From Gnetum montanum (Eukaryota; Streptophyta; Gnetopsida; Gnetales; Gnetaceae): a stretch of 64,000 nt of DNA. Of this stretch, positions 36,019-47,211 are shown piece by piece. The notes beneath the pieces were generated by a model. It made no database searches. It saw only the letters and a list, made by a program, of their open reading frames with translations, and was not told the origin of the DNA. The stretch's first letter is position 1. Every line of letters starts with the position of its first letter. The stretch is from assembly GCA_015680685.1 (NCBI GenBank), contig MNCI01029388.1, positions 112,165-176,164 on the forward strand. Reading direction: 5' to 3'. Both the position numbers and the translations under genes were made by a program.

Positions 36019-36200
36019 AAGGCCCAAAAAGGCCTTAAACTACCATGTGCCCCAGAGAGGCCTTAAACTATTGCATGGCTTGCCAAGGCCTTAAACTAGC
36101 AACCAACTTCCTTTCGCATGATGGCCCAAAATGGCCTTCAACTAGCTATGGCCTTGCCACCATGGCCTTAAATTGGCATGGGGCCCACAAGGGGCTTAAG
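36019..36200 (+). repeat. E5 repeat cluster 1, ccttaaacta motif
   Basis: Five to six diverged copies of aaggccttaaactagc, each preceded by gcccaa or gcc phrases at about 25-40 bp spacing. A second cluster lies after integrase (45395-45640) and the inverted equivalent lies in E4 (49200-49970). Confidence 0.7.
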
Positions 36201-36425
36201 TACATCAACTAAATCATAAGTTAAAATCATAACAATATCAACTGAACTACAAGTTAAAATGAAAAAATCAGAAGTAAATAAATGTCATGTTTTTCATTGA
36301 GTCATAAATCTAATACATAGTCTAAAGTTACATCAACAACCACATGGAATATCCAAAAAGACATAAAATTTCCCAAAAACATGGCTACATCTCAAACATT
36401 TTAATTTGCATTATGCGATGGAAAG

Positions 36426-39400
36426 CTAAGGCTCTTGCCCTCCATCTTTATCTACTGCTCCACTAGGTCCCACACCTTCACCTAAAGCCTACATCCAACA
36501 AAAATGAAGCAATAAACTAGTCAATAAATGAGATAACACGTAAAATTATAATATGGACAACAACAATAAAGTAAGTTAAATTGACCTAAGATGGGCTCAT
36601 GTCCATGTCTGGGAGCATCCTATCAAGGCTAGCCTCTAGGCATTGGAGGATCTCATCCTCTAACATGCGTATCTAGTCCTCCTCTTCCAAATCAACACAT
36701 GCAAGGGTTTTCCCTTTTTCAATGGCTCTCCATATGGGCAGCCCCAATGAAAATGTTGTAAAAGTAACCTCTCTAGAAGGAAAAATGACCTCTCTCTCTA
36801 GGGACTCACTAACCACTAGATGGCTCACGAATATTTTGTAATTCTGCTTTGCACCGATTGCATCAAGGAATATCTCTTGACATCGATGCTTCATAGACTC
36901 ATCCCTATACTTCTTGGAGTAGGCTACGTGTTCCATCTTGTAATGATGTTTGTGGTTTGGTTTTTCTAATTCTATCCCCATTCATATACTTTGACATTGT
37001 AATCCTTCCAATCTTGGTTCTTCCTGGCCAAGAGGCCCATCTGCAAACATTGTTCAATGACCTTGTGTGTAGCCTCATTCTTACCATGAACAGCCAACTA
37101 GCACCTAGCATAGTCAATCTTAGCCATACGCTAGCTATCATCTGATTTTTCATGGATTTCTAAGAAGTCATAACGCAATTGTAAATCTTCTAGCCTGGCT
37201 GCCTAGTTTGCCTTCTGTTCCCAAAGCTCTTGCATTTTCTTCCATAGTTCCTCATTCACATGCCTACACACTTACATTTCTCATGAAAACTGCAGTGCAC
37301 ACTTGCTTACCTTGTCGTATACATGGTGAGGCACCTACACCACCTTAGGAGGGAACTCAGGTATAGCATCGACTTGGACTGCTCTGTTTGGGTCCCACTT
37401 GAGTCATGAGCCTATTATCCTAAATAGCAAAACATTAGTCATAAGACAAAACAAAAGCCAAACAAAAAAATGGGGGAGAAGAAGTAATGAAAATAAAATA
37501 AACATATTCATCTTAGGATCTATCTATTTAAGGTGGTCAATCATATCATCCACTATGCCTTGCATAAAGGTGAACTTGTCTAGAGTTTCCATCCATGGTC
37601 GTGTGCAGAAAGCGGATGTTCATTCTAGACACTTAGTAGAAGCATCGGCCTCTATAACATAAAGCATTTTATGACCATACAAAAAATAAAAAAACATATA
37701 AAATATATAAAAATAATAAAAAATATACAAAAAAAGAAGAGGAAGAATACAATGAAGATGGTGGTGCAAAGCTCCTACCAAACAAGCCCTCAGGGGTGAG
37801 AGCAGGAAAATTATCCATCTACACACTATCAAAAAAATGGTCAAACTTACCATTCTCAAATTGCAATCCCTCTTCTTCGAGTTGCTTCAACACTTTGGTA
37901 GCTTTCTCAACTTCCATGTGTTCCTTAGGTTGAGAGACATAGTCCTCTAAAGGCTCCTCTTTTGCTACAGGGGTCCTCTTGGCTATGTTGCACAAATATA
38001 AATTAGAATATTCAATAATAAATTCAATATATATATATATATATAGCATGACACGAAATAATGCATACTTACTAGCTAATTCTGATCTCACGTCATGACG
38101 TCTAAATCGCAACTTCTTACCCCTTTTCTCAACTTCACACGTGGGCTCCTCCGCAGGTGGGGCTTCTTGATTTACATTTTTGACCTCATTGTCTCAACAA
38201 TGAGTCATGCCCCTCTTGTTGTGTTATCTGTATTTGTTGGTGGAGCCTCCCTAGCATTGTCATGTGTGTGGTAAGAGAGCCCCACATGGAATTTGGTTGT
38301 CATTGAGAATGACTCACCAATAGCCTCTAGGGGGTCTTGTGACTGCATGGTGTGGAACAACTGGCAGATCCATGGCTTAGAAATCTGAGTGTGATCTTGT
38401 ACCATCCACTACCCATTTTCATGGACCATCAAAAGTTCTACAAACCTTTTTAGGCATGCTACGAAGAAGGAAAAATTCATGTGAGATTGTTCCTAGAGGT
38501 TACTGTGTAGTTTGAAAATTTCAACTTGCAGGCCATTAACAAGGTAGCTAGCCCAATTATACTATGTTCCCTCTTCTATCACATCCCTCATTGCCCAAGC
38601 TTGCTCCACCCCAAGGACCTTTCCTTGGGAAAGTAGCTTAGAAAATGCATTAGCCCAGAAGATGAGATAGAGGTGTTGGACCACAAGTAATTCCACTATC
38701 TTCATGGGTATCCCTTTGCACCTCTTCTTAGTGCCTAGACACTCTTCAATGCCCCCTCTATGGTTTAGCTCCTTATCAGTCTTCTCTCTTACCGGTAGAC
38801 CTTCAGAGGTGATGCTAAAGAGATCTGAGAAGATGTATCCCATGATCTTGAAGACCACCCACACATTATGAACTTGCATGCAGAAGTAGTCAACACAGCT
38901 AGCAAATGTTAACTAAGACAATCATCTCAACTATCCAGATGTTTGGATTCACAACCAAGAAAAGGTCCATGAGCCCAACCCACTAAAGATTTTGGGCTAC
39001 CTTTGCTGGGGCCTCATGGCATAGCTAGCACTGGGAACTATCAACCTCACCATACTTGAAGAGGAGAGTGGCCTCAGTGCATCTCAAAACAACCATTGTA
39101 GCATCTCTGGACTTAGATGTGATTGTAATAAATAAAAGTAGAATTACCAACATAATGGATATATAAAATTAAAGTGCATGAAAGTAAATAGGTGATATAA
39201 CTTACGTAGCACAAACGGTGTGTAGAATGATGGTAGTGGGACCAAAACCTCCTCTACACTCAGTATTCGAGATGCCCACTCAACATCCAACCAACTGAGA
39301 TTCTGGCACCTCTCATAGGATTTGGAATACCTACTAGGGTATTCCACTAAATCTACCCCAACTTGCCCTATCACTCTAGCATGCATATTCTTAGCGGATG

Positions 39401-40030
39401 AGAATTCCTATAGGACCATTTGGGTCAATTCTAGTATCCCCTATCCATCATGGAGGCTATTTGCATTAATAGAAAACCTAGCAATAGGCAAAAATTAGTT
39501 AGCATCCTAAGTTGTGAAAAAATAGGTAGTGTAAAAAAAATCACAATAGGTATCATCCTCCAACATAGTAAATCATCCCAGGTGGGTTCTAGAAAATGGT
39601 GTGCACACATTGAGCAAGAAATATGGTGTAGTATTTGTGGTAGCATTAGAACTTGGGCATTTCTCATATGCAAGACAAGATTCTAAGGCCTTTTGGGTGC
39701 TGGCTCGAGCTCTCTACCCCTTCATCTTCAGTAAGTTTGTCATACATGAATTTTAGAATGCCTTAGTTTGCCCCAGGCAACAATGTCTCAACTATGACAC
39801 TTGCTGCTTCAACTGACAAGTGTGACCATATGATCACACTGAAGTGGCAAAGCAAGAATTCTAGAAATTCCTATGCACTTGATCGGAACCAAACCACCTA
39901 GTGTCCCACATGTGCATGTGGTGTAGGTACATTTGGTATGAGATCACTCATGCAACATAGAATCCCCACTAATTTGACCATGATGAGAATAGGTTTCAGT
40001 AAGATCCTACAATGCCACAATAGTGAAAAT
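36426..40030 (-). pseudogene. Antisense intron-containing gene inside E5
   Basis: A decayed multi-exon coding region opposite to E5. Minus-strand splice junctions with compatible phase: donor GTAAGTATGC at 38072 to acceptor ...ACATAG at 37983 (90 bp); donor GTAAGTTTGA at 37850 to acceptor TTATAG at 37652 (199 bp); donor GTTTAT at 37503 to TATTTAG at 37420 (84 bp); donor GTCAAT at 36585 to GATGTAG at 36489 (97 bp). A further donor, GTAAGTTATA, is at 39205. The last exon ends at TAG 36426. Exon text includes EFLEFLLCHFSVIIWS (near 39850), VHNVWVVFKIMGYIFSD, GIEECLGTKKRCKGIPMK, and a Glu/Lys-rich coiled segment. About ten stops at presumed Gln or Arg codons and two to three frameshifts. The N-terminal part weakly recalls FCP1-like HAD phosphatases, but the catalytic Asp motif is absent; function unknown. 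Confidence 0.7.
38026..38046. repeat. (AT)n microsatellite in an intron
   Basis: About ten AT units inside the 90-bp intron 37983-38072 of the antisense gene. Confidence 0.8.
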
Positions 40031-40539
40031 GTTAGTATTGGAAAAAGATAAAAAATAATAAAAAGTATCAAACAAACAATGCATAAAATAAGATAAAAGA
40101 AAATAAAAAATTTATTACGTGCAACATAATTAACTTTCCCCTAGGGCAGGGAAGGGATGTTGGCATCTCTATTTAACATGCCTAATCCCCAATAAGGCAC
40201 AACACTAACACTTACATTTCTTTTAAGTGTTACAATTTTAAAGAAAGCATTAAAAATTTTTGTAACTATCGATCACGCTCCCCAAAGATCATGAAGTTTT
40301 CAAACTTCAAATTCCTGCAAAGTGTGACATCTTCCAACCCAAAAATTTTTAAGTGTTGGTGACACTCTCTATAGAGCGTAACATCTAGTAGAAATTTTTC
40401 AAACATTTTTCTAAGTGTTGGCTATGTTACCCATCAAGTTTAACAATTTCCAAGCTATGAAAATTTTCTAAGAGTATCAGTTACAAAATTTTTCTAACTT
40501 TTTTTCATGCTCTCAGAGACACCAAAGCATAACGAACAT
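40031..40539. other. Upstream flank of the antisense gene
   Basis: No coding seen. The phrases ctaagtgttggctatgttac and gtgacatcttccaac resemble wording of the E4/E5 LTRs, so this may be an LTR-derived promoter relic on the minus strand, but no clear TATA box or LTR end is visible. Confidence 0.35.
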
Positions 40540-40990
40540 GATCCTAGGCCACCTCAACTGACCCTTGTTCTATGCTATGGCATGGAACTCCTAAAAAAAA
40601 TTTATGTTCCATGCTACAATGTGGGATACCCATGAAACCCTTATTTCTTGCTATGGTGCATGATGTCCAAAAAACTTCTATTTCATGCTACAGCATGGGA
40701 TGCTAAAACCCTTGTCTCGTGCTACAGCATGGGATACCCGTGAAACCCTCGTTCTGTACCGTAGTGCGAAATGCCCAAAAAACATCTATTTCACATTGTG
40801 GCATGGGACGCTAAAACCCTTGTCCTATGTTATAGTGTAAGATGCTCATGAAACCCCTATTCCACGCTATGGTGTGGGATACTAAAGAAATCCTATTCTA
40901 TCCAATGGTGTAGGAGACCACAAAAAACCCTCATTCCATGACATGGGACGCTGAGAACCCTTGTTTCACACCACGACACAGGACACCCAT
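40540..40990. repeat. Minisatellite upstream of the antisense gene
   Basis: Diverged tandem units of about 40-45 bp built on 'ccatgctayggtgtgggatgcyyaaaaaccctt', for example catgctacagcatggga and cgctatggtgtggga. The units contain small palindromes. The block is richer in CG/TG/CA than its surroundings. Confidence 0.7.
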
Positions 40991-42000
40991 AAACCCTTGA
41001 TGCAAAAATAGAAAAAAGGGAAAAAAAAAAAGAAAAAATGCATTGTGCGTACTCCCTTCCTAGTCGTGGCTCAGAGTGGCTATGGTGGCGACAATTGTCC
41101 CTGCCCATGATAGGCTGCACCCAAAACCCAAAATCCAAAAAACCTAAGAACATGTAGAAAAGTAGGGAAAGAACAAAATCACTAGAGTGGAGCATGATGA
41201 CTTACTTGGTCAATGATGTCTCTTGGTATACCTTGATGCATGCCCTGGGAAGGCACCGTAGGGTATGCTCACCTTCATCAACATTGGTGAGGGCGGGGTG
41301 TTTGTATTTGCTTCTACATGCCATTTGTGGTTGTCATGCTCTAGCTTCCCTCTAGTTGCTACGCTCTGCCTTGGTTACGCTACGCTCGAATGACTGTTGT
41401 CTCTAACAATGAAAATGACAGGTTTACTATGGATAAAATATCTATTTATACCGTTCAGGGTCAAAGGACACATTACCCTCCTAGGACATTTCATGTCCTA
41501 CATGTAACACAAAATGTCCCATGTATCACACGTAATGTAGGATGAGCGTAGCATCAAAGTTAGAAAAATTTTACAACTTTTTCAGCTTCCTACACTTAGA
41601 AAAGTTTTTGCATTTTTTCTGATTGCCTGATAAACATTCAACTTAGTCCCATATTTCAAACCTCTTAAGCTTTATTTAAACCTATGTCCTATCCATAGTT
41701 GATGGTCTACTATGACCTTAAACTAGCAATTTTATGGCTGATTGAGGACACAAAAAATCATTTTACACACTGCATAATTGTTGAAGTTTTCATAGCATTA
41801 TCTTCCTTATTTTATGCATTTCACTTTATTAAGATAGGTGCTACTTGACATTTTTATAGTTGTTTTGTAGGATCTCTTAAAAAATGAACACATACGAGAG
41901 TTTTCATTCACCCTTAGTCTTGACTAGACCTTATGGTGAATCCACGAGATGCATAAACATAAACTCCTAAACTTCGAACCACTTACCTATGATACAAATG
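40991..42000. other. E5 spacer before RT
   Basis: No protein-coding signal was recognised. A single ccttaaactagc unit lies at 41714, equivalent to the repeat clusters. E5 pol coding begins soon after 42000. Confidence 0.45.
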
Positions 42001-42025
42001 TAGTATTCCTAGAGACATCGCTAGA

Positions 42026-43480
42026 TTGGAAAAAACATCTAGTTCGAGCTCTAGACTTAGAATAGGTGATGTAACCGAGGATTCCCTCATAGAAATCCTT
42101 GTAACAGCATGCAAAGGTGAGGCAAAAATATTGAAACTTAGTTCCTTGTTAGAGCCTCAAATCCAACAAATCATCTCTAGAGTCCTTAGTGACAATGTTA
42201 AGGCATTCAGATGGTCCTACAAGGACATGTCAGGCTTAGAACCTCGTATAATATAGCATAACATTATCCTAGATCCTCGCATTAAGCTCGTTAAGCAAAA
42301 AGCTTGTAAAGTTAAGCCTGAGGTTGCATTGGTCATCTACAATGAGATCACTAAGCTTTACAAAGCTAGTTTCATCCTAGTAGTTGACTACCCTAACTGG
42401 GAATCAAAAATTATGGTTGTCCCCAAGAAAAATGGAAGTATACACATTTTCATAGACTTACAAAACCTAAACAAGGAAACCATTAAAGATGATTTTCCAT
42501 TGCCTAGTATTGACCAACTCATCGATACTATGGTTAGTCATTCCTTGTTATCCTTCATGGACCGGTTCTCAGGGTACAATCAAATTCGAATCAACTCTGA
42601 GCACTAGATTAGCACTAATTTCATGACCCCCTAGGGTACATTTTGTTATATAATGATGTTTTTTGGACTAAAGAATGTAGGAGCAACATATCAATGCACA
42701 ATGACATACATCTTTAGTGACTATCTATTAGATTTGCTCAATGAATATGTTAATGACATAATAGTTAATTCCAAAGTGGCTCATGATCACACAAATTACT
42801 TGGACCATGTCCTTAAATGTTTCCTTAGACATGACCATAGGCTTAATCCAAAAAAGTGTGTCTTTATCATTGAAACTAGTTACATGTTAGGCTTTGTGGT
42901 ATCAGAAGCAAGCATATGCATAGACCTCGACAAGGTTAAGGCTATCACCAACCTAGTACCACTAGCAAACCTTAAGGAGTTACGTAGATTACAAGGTAAG
43001 CTACAATTCATACATAGGTTTATCACAAGGTTGATTGACAAGTTGTAGCCAATGCAACATTTTCTCAAAAAGGGGATTCACTTTGAGTGGACAGCTCAAT
43101 GCCAAGAGGCATTTGATAACCTAAAAAAGGAGCTGGCTCAACTTCCAATAGTCTATCCTTTGCAAGGAGATAAACCTTTCTACATTTACCTTGCAACCTC
43201 AGATACTTCCATTGCTTCTTTTCTTTGGCAAAAGTAAGATGATGGCTCCAAGATCCCTATTTATTACTTAAGCCATCTAGTAGCCCACGAGGTGAAATAT
43301 AATGATGTGGAGAAGAACTATCTTGCCTTAGTCTTTGAACTTAAAACATGGAGACACTACATTTCCACAATCAAGTTAATGCCATTTGCAAAAGCAATGT
43401 ACTTAGGGCCATTATAACAAACATATATGAAAGTAGTTGAATAACAAGGTGGAAGGCAATAACTACAGGAGTTTGACCTA
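42026..43480 (+). pseudogene. pol: E5 reverse transcriptase and RNase H
   Basis: Order: FRWSYKDMSGLEP (42208-42245), YPNWESKIMVVPKKNGS, LNKETIKDDFPLPSIDQL, SFMDRFSGYNQIRI, MMFFGLKNVGATYQCTM, then EYVNDIIVNS at about 42747, where the catalytic YVDD box reads YVND, so one metal-binding Asp is lost. The connection follows (ELRRLQGKLQFIHRFI), then the RNase H region with FEWTAQCQEAFDNLK, PFYIYLATSD and YYLSHLVAHEVKYNDVEK (43170-43330). Pattern and spacing are those of Tat-lineage pol. Stops lie at 42243, 42607, 43046 and 43235. Confidence 0.88.
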
Positions 43481-43599
43481 CGCTATATAGTGCAAGCATC
43501 TATAAAAAGTCAAGCAATAGCCGTACAACACATGGCTTCACCTATAGACAATCAAGCAACAATAGATCCAAAATTCCCAAATGAGCATGTTAACAGTAT

Positions 43600-44150
43600 A
43601 AATCAAGTACTTACAAACTTTGAGGCTATCTTACACTTTGATGATGCTTCAATCACACAAGGTGGTAGTGCTGCTGCCATTATCACATTCCCCTCTAGGT
43701 AGATCCAACCCTTAACATATCACTTTGCATTTCCTTGTACAAACAATATGGTGGAGTACGAAGGTCTCCTTAAAGATGTCTTGATCTAGGAATTCAAAAT
43801 ATAGCAATTTGAGGTGATTCATACCTAGTCATTAACCAAGTCATAAAGGTTTATGCTTGTAAGGCACAACATCTACAACCTTATTGTGATTTGACAAAGC
43901 ACTTTCTTAAACAATTTGCAACTATAGATGTCCAACATATTCCCCACAATGAAAATGTCATAGCTAATGCACTAGCTACTTTAGATCTAAGCATAGCACC
44001 AAACATGTTTTCTACTTTGCCCACTTCAATAGTAGATTGTATTGAACCTATAACTCACACAACAAGCATCACATCCATAAGCACAGCTCATGCCCAAGAG
44101 TGGTATGACAATATTAAGGCATGCCTCCAACAGTGAGAGCCCTCACAAAA
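43600..44150 (+). pseudogene. pol: E5 second RNase H domain (archaeal type)
   Basis: Reads LHFDDASITQGGSAAAIITFP (43630-43700, pieces), then CTNNMVEYEGLL (43737-43772), the pattern of the additional RNase H (FDGAS...G.G.G..., N..AEY.AL) acquired by the Tat lineage. An expected later Asp lies in IANALATLD (43960-43990). The domain supports placing E5 in Tat. Frame breaks lie near 43702 and 43790-43880. Confidence 0.78.
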
Positions 44151-44199
44151 TTTAACCTCTACCCAAAAGGATGCAGTACAAAAATGATCATGACAATAT

Positions 44200-45339
44200 G
44201 TCCTTGTAGGTGATAGCACCTTATGTCACAAATCCTATGATGGAATACTATTAACCTACGTTAGCAGTAGTGAAGCGCAAAAGATCATTGACCAAGTCTA
44301 TGAGGAACTATGTGGAGGTCATATAGATCCTAGGGCAATGGCGAAAAAAATTAGATGTCTAGGCTATTACTAGCCTTACATGGAGCATGATTGCATCTCA
44401 AAGATTAGGACGTGTGATGTGTGTTAGTGGCATGGGAACCTAATGCACGTGCCACCCACTAAACTGCATACTACAAAGATCATGTGGCTATTCCAACATT
44501 AGGGGTTGGATATCATCAAGCCTATAATGCCTAAATATTTAGTATGACATAGCTTCATCATTACTACAACTAAATATTTTACAAAGGGGGTTGAAGCCAT
44601 TCCCCTTAGGTAGAAAACATCACAACAAGTTTGCAAATTCATTCTTGACAACATAGTGACCTAATTTGGTCTTCCCATGACCATAGTCATAGAAAATGGG
44701 CCATAATTTAGCAGTGGAGAAACTATAGCCTTCTGCAAAAGCCTTAACATTAAGCATTCATTCTCATCACCATACTACCCACAGGCAAATGGTCAAACAA
44801 AGGCTACAAACAAGGTCATCATCAACCTTCTAAAGAGGATGCTTAACAATAGCAAGTGATGATGGCATAAACAACTAGTCTACATGCTATGGGCCTACCA
44901 CATGACATGTAGAATAGTAATAGGTAAAACACCATATATTCTTGTGTATCTAAAGTAATTTTTCCTCTTGAATTATAGGTCTCATCACTCCACATGACCC
45001 TCTAGAGCTTCATTGATGAGGTTTAGAATAATAAGTTGAGAACTATCGACCTCAACTCTATAGAGGAGGAGTGCATGCAAACACTTGATCACATCAAGTG
45101 GTATCAAGAAAAGTAATGGCAAAAGCACCATCATAATCAACATCAACGACCGATCAAGAAGGGGGACTTGGTCCTCAAGGTCATTTGTGAACCCATAAAC
45201 AAGTTCTCAGCCAACTGGGAAGGGCCTTTTTTTGGTTATGAAGGCATACGACAATGAAGCCTTTAAGCTCATTGATTTACATGGTAATGAGTTTGTCAAT
45301 TATATTAACCACTCATACCTAAATTTGTACTACACTTGA
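44200..45339 (+). pseudogene. pol: E5 integrase
   Basis: HHCC finger: CGGHIDPRAMAKKIRCLGYY then CDVC (44310-44425). Core: GLDIIKPIMPKY with the first Asp (44508), then FGLPMTIVIENGP*FSSGE (second acidic position reads Glu), then YYPQANGQTKAT, where the catalytic Glu of NGQxE reads Lys (44775-44810). The C-terminal part (WEGPFFGYEG, then YINHSYLNLYYT and a stop at 45337) is the usual Tat integrase tail. Two catalytic positions are thus changed, beyond the stops at presumed Gln and Trp codons. Confidence 0.85.
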
Positions 45340-45394
45340 TATGTAGTATCACACCAACAACAAAAGCAAGGTAAGTGCACATTTTCTACAACGT

Positions 45395-45640
45395 TAAATT
45401 GGCATAGCACATCCTTGGGCTATGACACTAAACTGGCACCCACAGCATGGTATGCTATGATCCTAAACTGGCCATCCACTATCTGCTATGATGTTAAACT
45501 AGCACAGTGGTTTTCTAGGACCTTAAACTAGCACATCACGGTCTGCCCAGACCTTAAACTAGAATCCTGGTTTGCAAGGACCTTAAACTAGCACAACATG
45601 CAATCTACCAAGACCTAAAACTAGGTTCACAATTCAACAT
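45395..45640 (+). repeat. E5 repeat cluster 2, ccttaaacta motif
   Basis: Seven or so copies of a unit of about 35-45 bp of the type 'gacct taaactagcacatc', for example at 45526 and 45587. Same motif as cluster 1, so the two clusters bracket the antisense gene and pol. Confidence 0.75.
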
Positions 45641-45649
45641 CCATAATGC

Positions 45650-46713
45650 AACACACATAGTTCTATAGACAAGAAAGCGAGAATGCTTCCAATCCTTTGT
45701 CACCAACCCACACCTCCTGGGCAGGATGGGGTGGGGTGTTCCAATTCTAGAATGAAGTTCACGTCATCAAGAAAAAACCCTTTAGTTCATTTGTAGTGTC
45801 ATCATCCCCAACATCTTGCTAATCTTCTGAAGCTACCTTTTGACATCTTGCTGACCTTCTAAAGTTACTACCATCATTTCCAATCATTTTGGTCATAGCT
45901 CTTGCTATTAGCAGCACTTACTAGAGTCCTAGCAATAATGTGGCCTAGCCACAACATTGCCACCCTCCAGCCCTCACCATCGTCTAAGTATGGAAGAGCA
46001 TTCAGTAATGTGGCTCCTTGCCCTACGGCTGAGTTTCCTGGCTCTTGCCTTTGGTGAGAACTCCTAAGCACCTGCATCACCATCACCTCTAGGCACTTGC
46101 ATGCTTACTTCTAGTGTGGCTGTTGGAGCTTTCCTAGCTTTCCACTATCGACACCTGCACTGGCCTTCTTGCTTTGGACATTACATGCACCTACAACTGA
46201 TGTAGTACTCATAGCCCTTGCAGTGCCCCTAGCAAATAGGACTTTTCCCTCATCTCACATGATGGCTATTTTTTCTTGTTTTCTCTATGTTGCATTTGTA
46301 AGATGAAGCCTTGGTGGTGTCATTCAAGGATGTGTTTCATCATGGTGGCAAGGTACCGCATTGATCCAATGTGTTCACTTTGGCTTGTGTAGCTACTTAA
46401 GAGTGCACATCCCTACTATCCCCCTAGCCAACTGACCTTTACGTTTTAATCTTGCAATCTCTCACACCCCTTGCAAGCTGCCCTAATGCACATGAAACCT
46501 TTCTTGTAGTTAGTAGTTGAACCCATGATAGGCATAACGCAACTCATCCCATGGGAAGCCTTTGTGGGCTAGTCAAAGCCCCAAATGGATGTAACATAAC
46601 TCATCCCAGGGAGGAAACACCTATCCTATAGATGTGATGTGGTTGCCTCTAATCAAATGTTGGTACATAGTTCGCCCAGCAATACAAAAGGAAGCAAAAG
46701 TGAAAAAGAAAAG

Positions 46714-46755
<42 letters not shown>

Positions 46756-47197
46756 NAAAAGAATGAAAAAAGCAAAAAAAAAAAGAAAAGAAGAATAAAA
46801 AGAAAAGAAAATGGAACAAGCCATGTGCCCAAGTCAAATGGCAGAGTTGTTGTCTTATAACCAGCCCAACCCTAGATCAACCATCTCACAAGCACTTCGA
46901 TAAGAAGTTGAAATTGAAAGGGTAGGCCATCTACACATGCTGACTCCCTCACAAGCACTCTGATGATGGATCATGCTTTGGCAATAGGCCATCACAACAT
47001 TGTATCCTATAGTTATCCTTTTCATTCATTGTTCCTTGTTCTACTTCCTTAACATATTTCCTACCATACTTCCTTCCCTTGGCACTCTCAAGCACCATGA
47101 AGCATCGTCCAAGTGGGCACTGACAAATAGTATTGGTGTTATATTCATGTTTCATATTCTTTATCAACATCTCTCGAGTCAATCCTCCAAATGTCAA
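45650..47197 (+). other. E5 3' untranslated region with (GA)n and an ambiguous base
   Basis: No ORF of known type. A (GA)n microsatellite of about 45 bp at 46709-46755 ends in the single undetermined base 'n' at 46756 and is followed by a purine-rich run to 46830. Such a junction is a likely assembly or sequencing weak point. Confidence 0.7.
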
Positions 47198-47211
47198 CAA
47201 AGAGGGGCCAA
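47198..47211 (+). promoter_or_regulatory. E5 polypurine tract
   Basis: caaagaggggccaa immediately before TGAAACACC of the 3' LTR. The E4 tract (minus, 29277-29293) differs at one or two bases. Confidence 0.75.

Noticed and set aside
20397-45339. Alternative genetic code reading TAA/TAG as Gln
   Set aside because: Gln is also encoded by ordinary CAA/CAG in the same readings, stops also replace Trp and Arg codons, and frameshifts are common. Decay of methylated plant retroelements explains it.
46621-46860. ORFs with Arg-Glu or Ser-Leu repeats on both strands
   Set aside because: They are readings of the GA microsatellite and include the ambiguous base.
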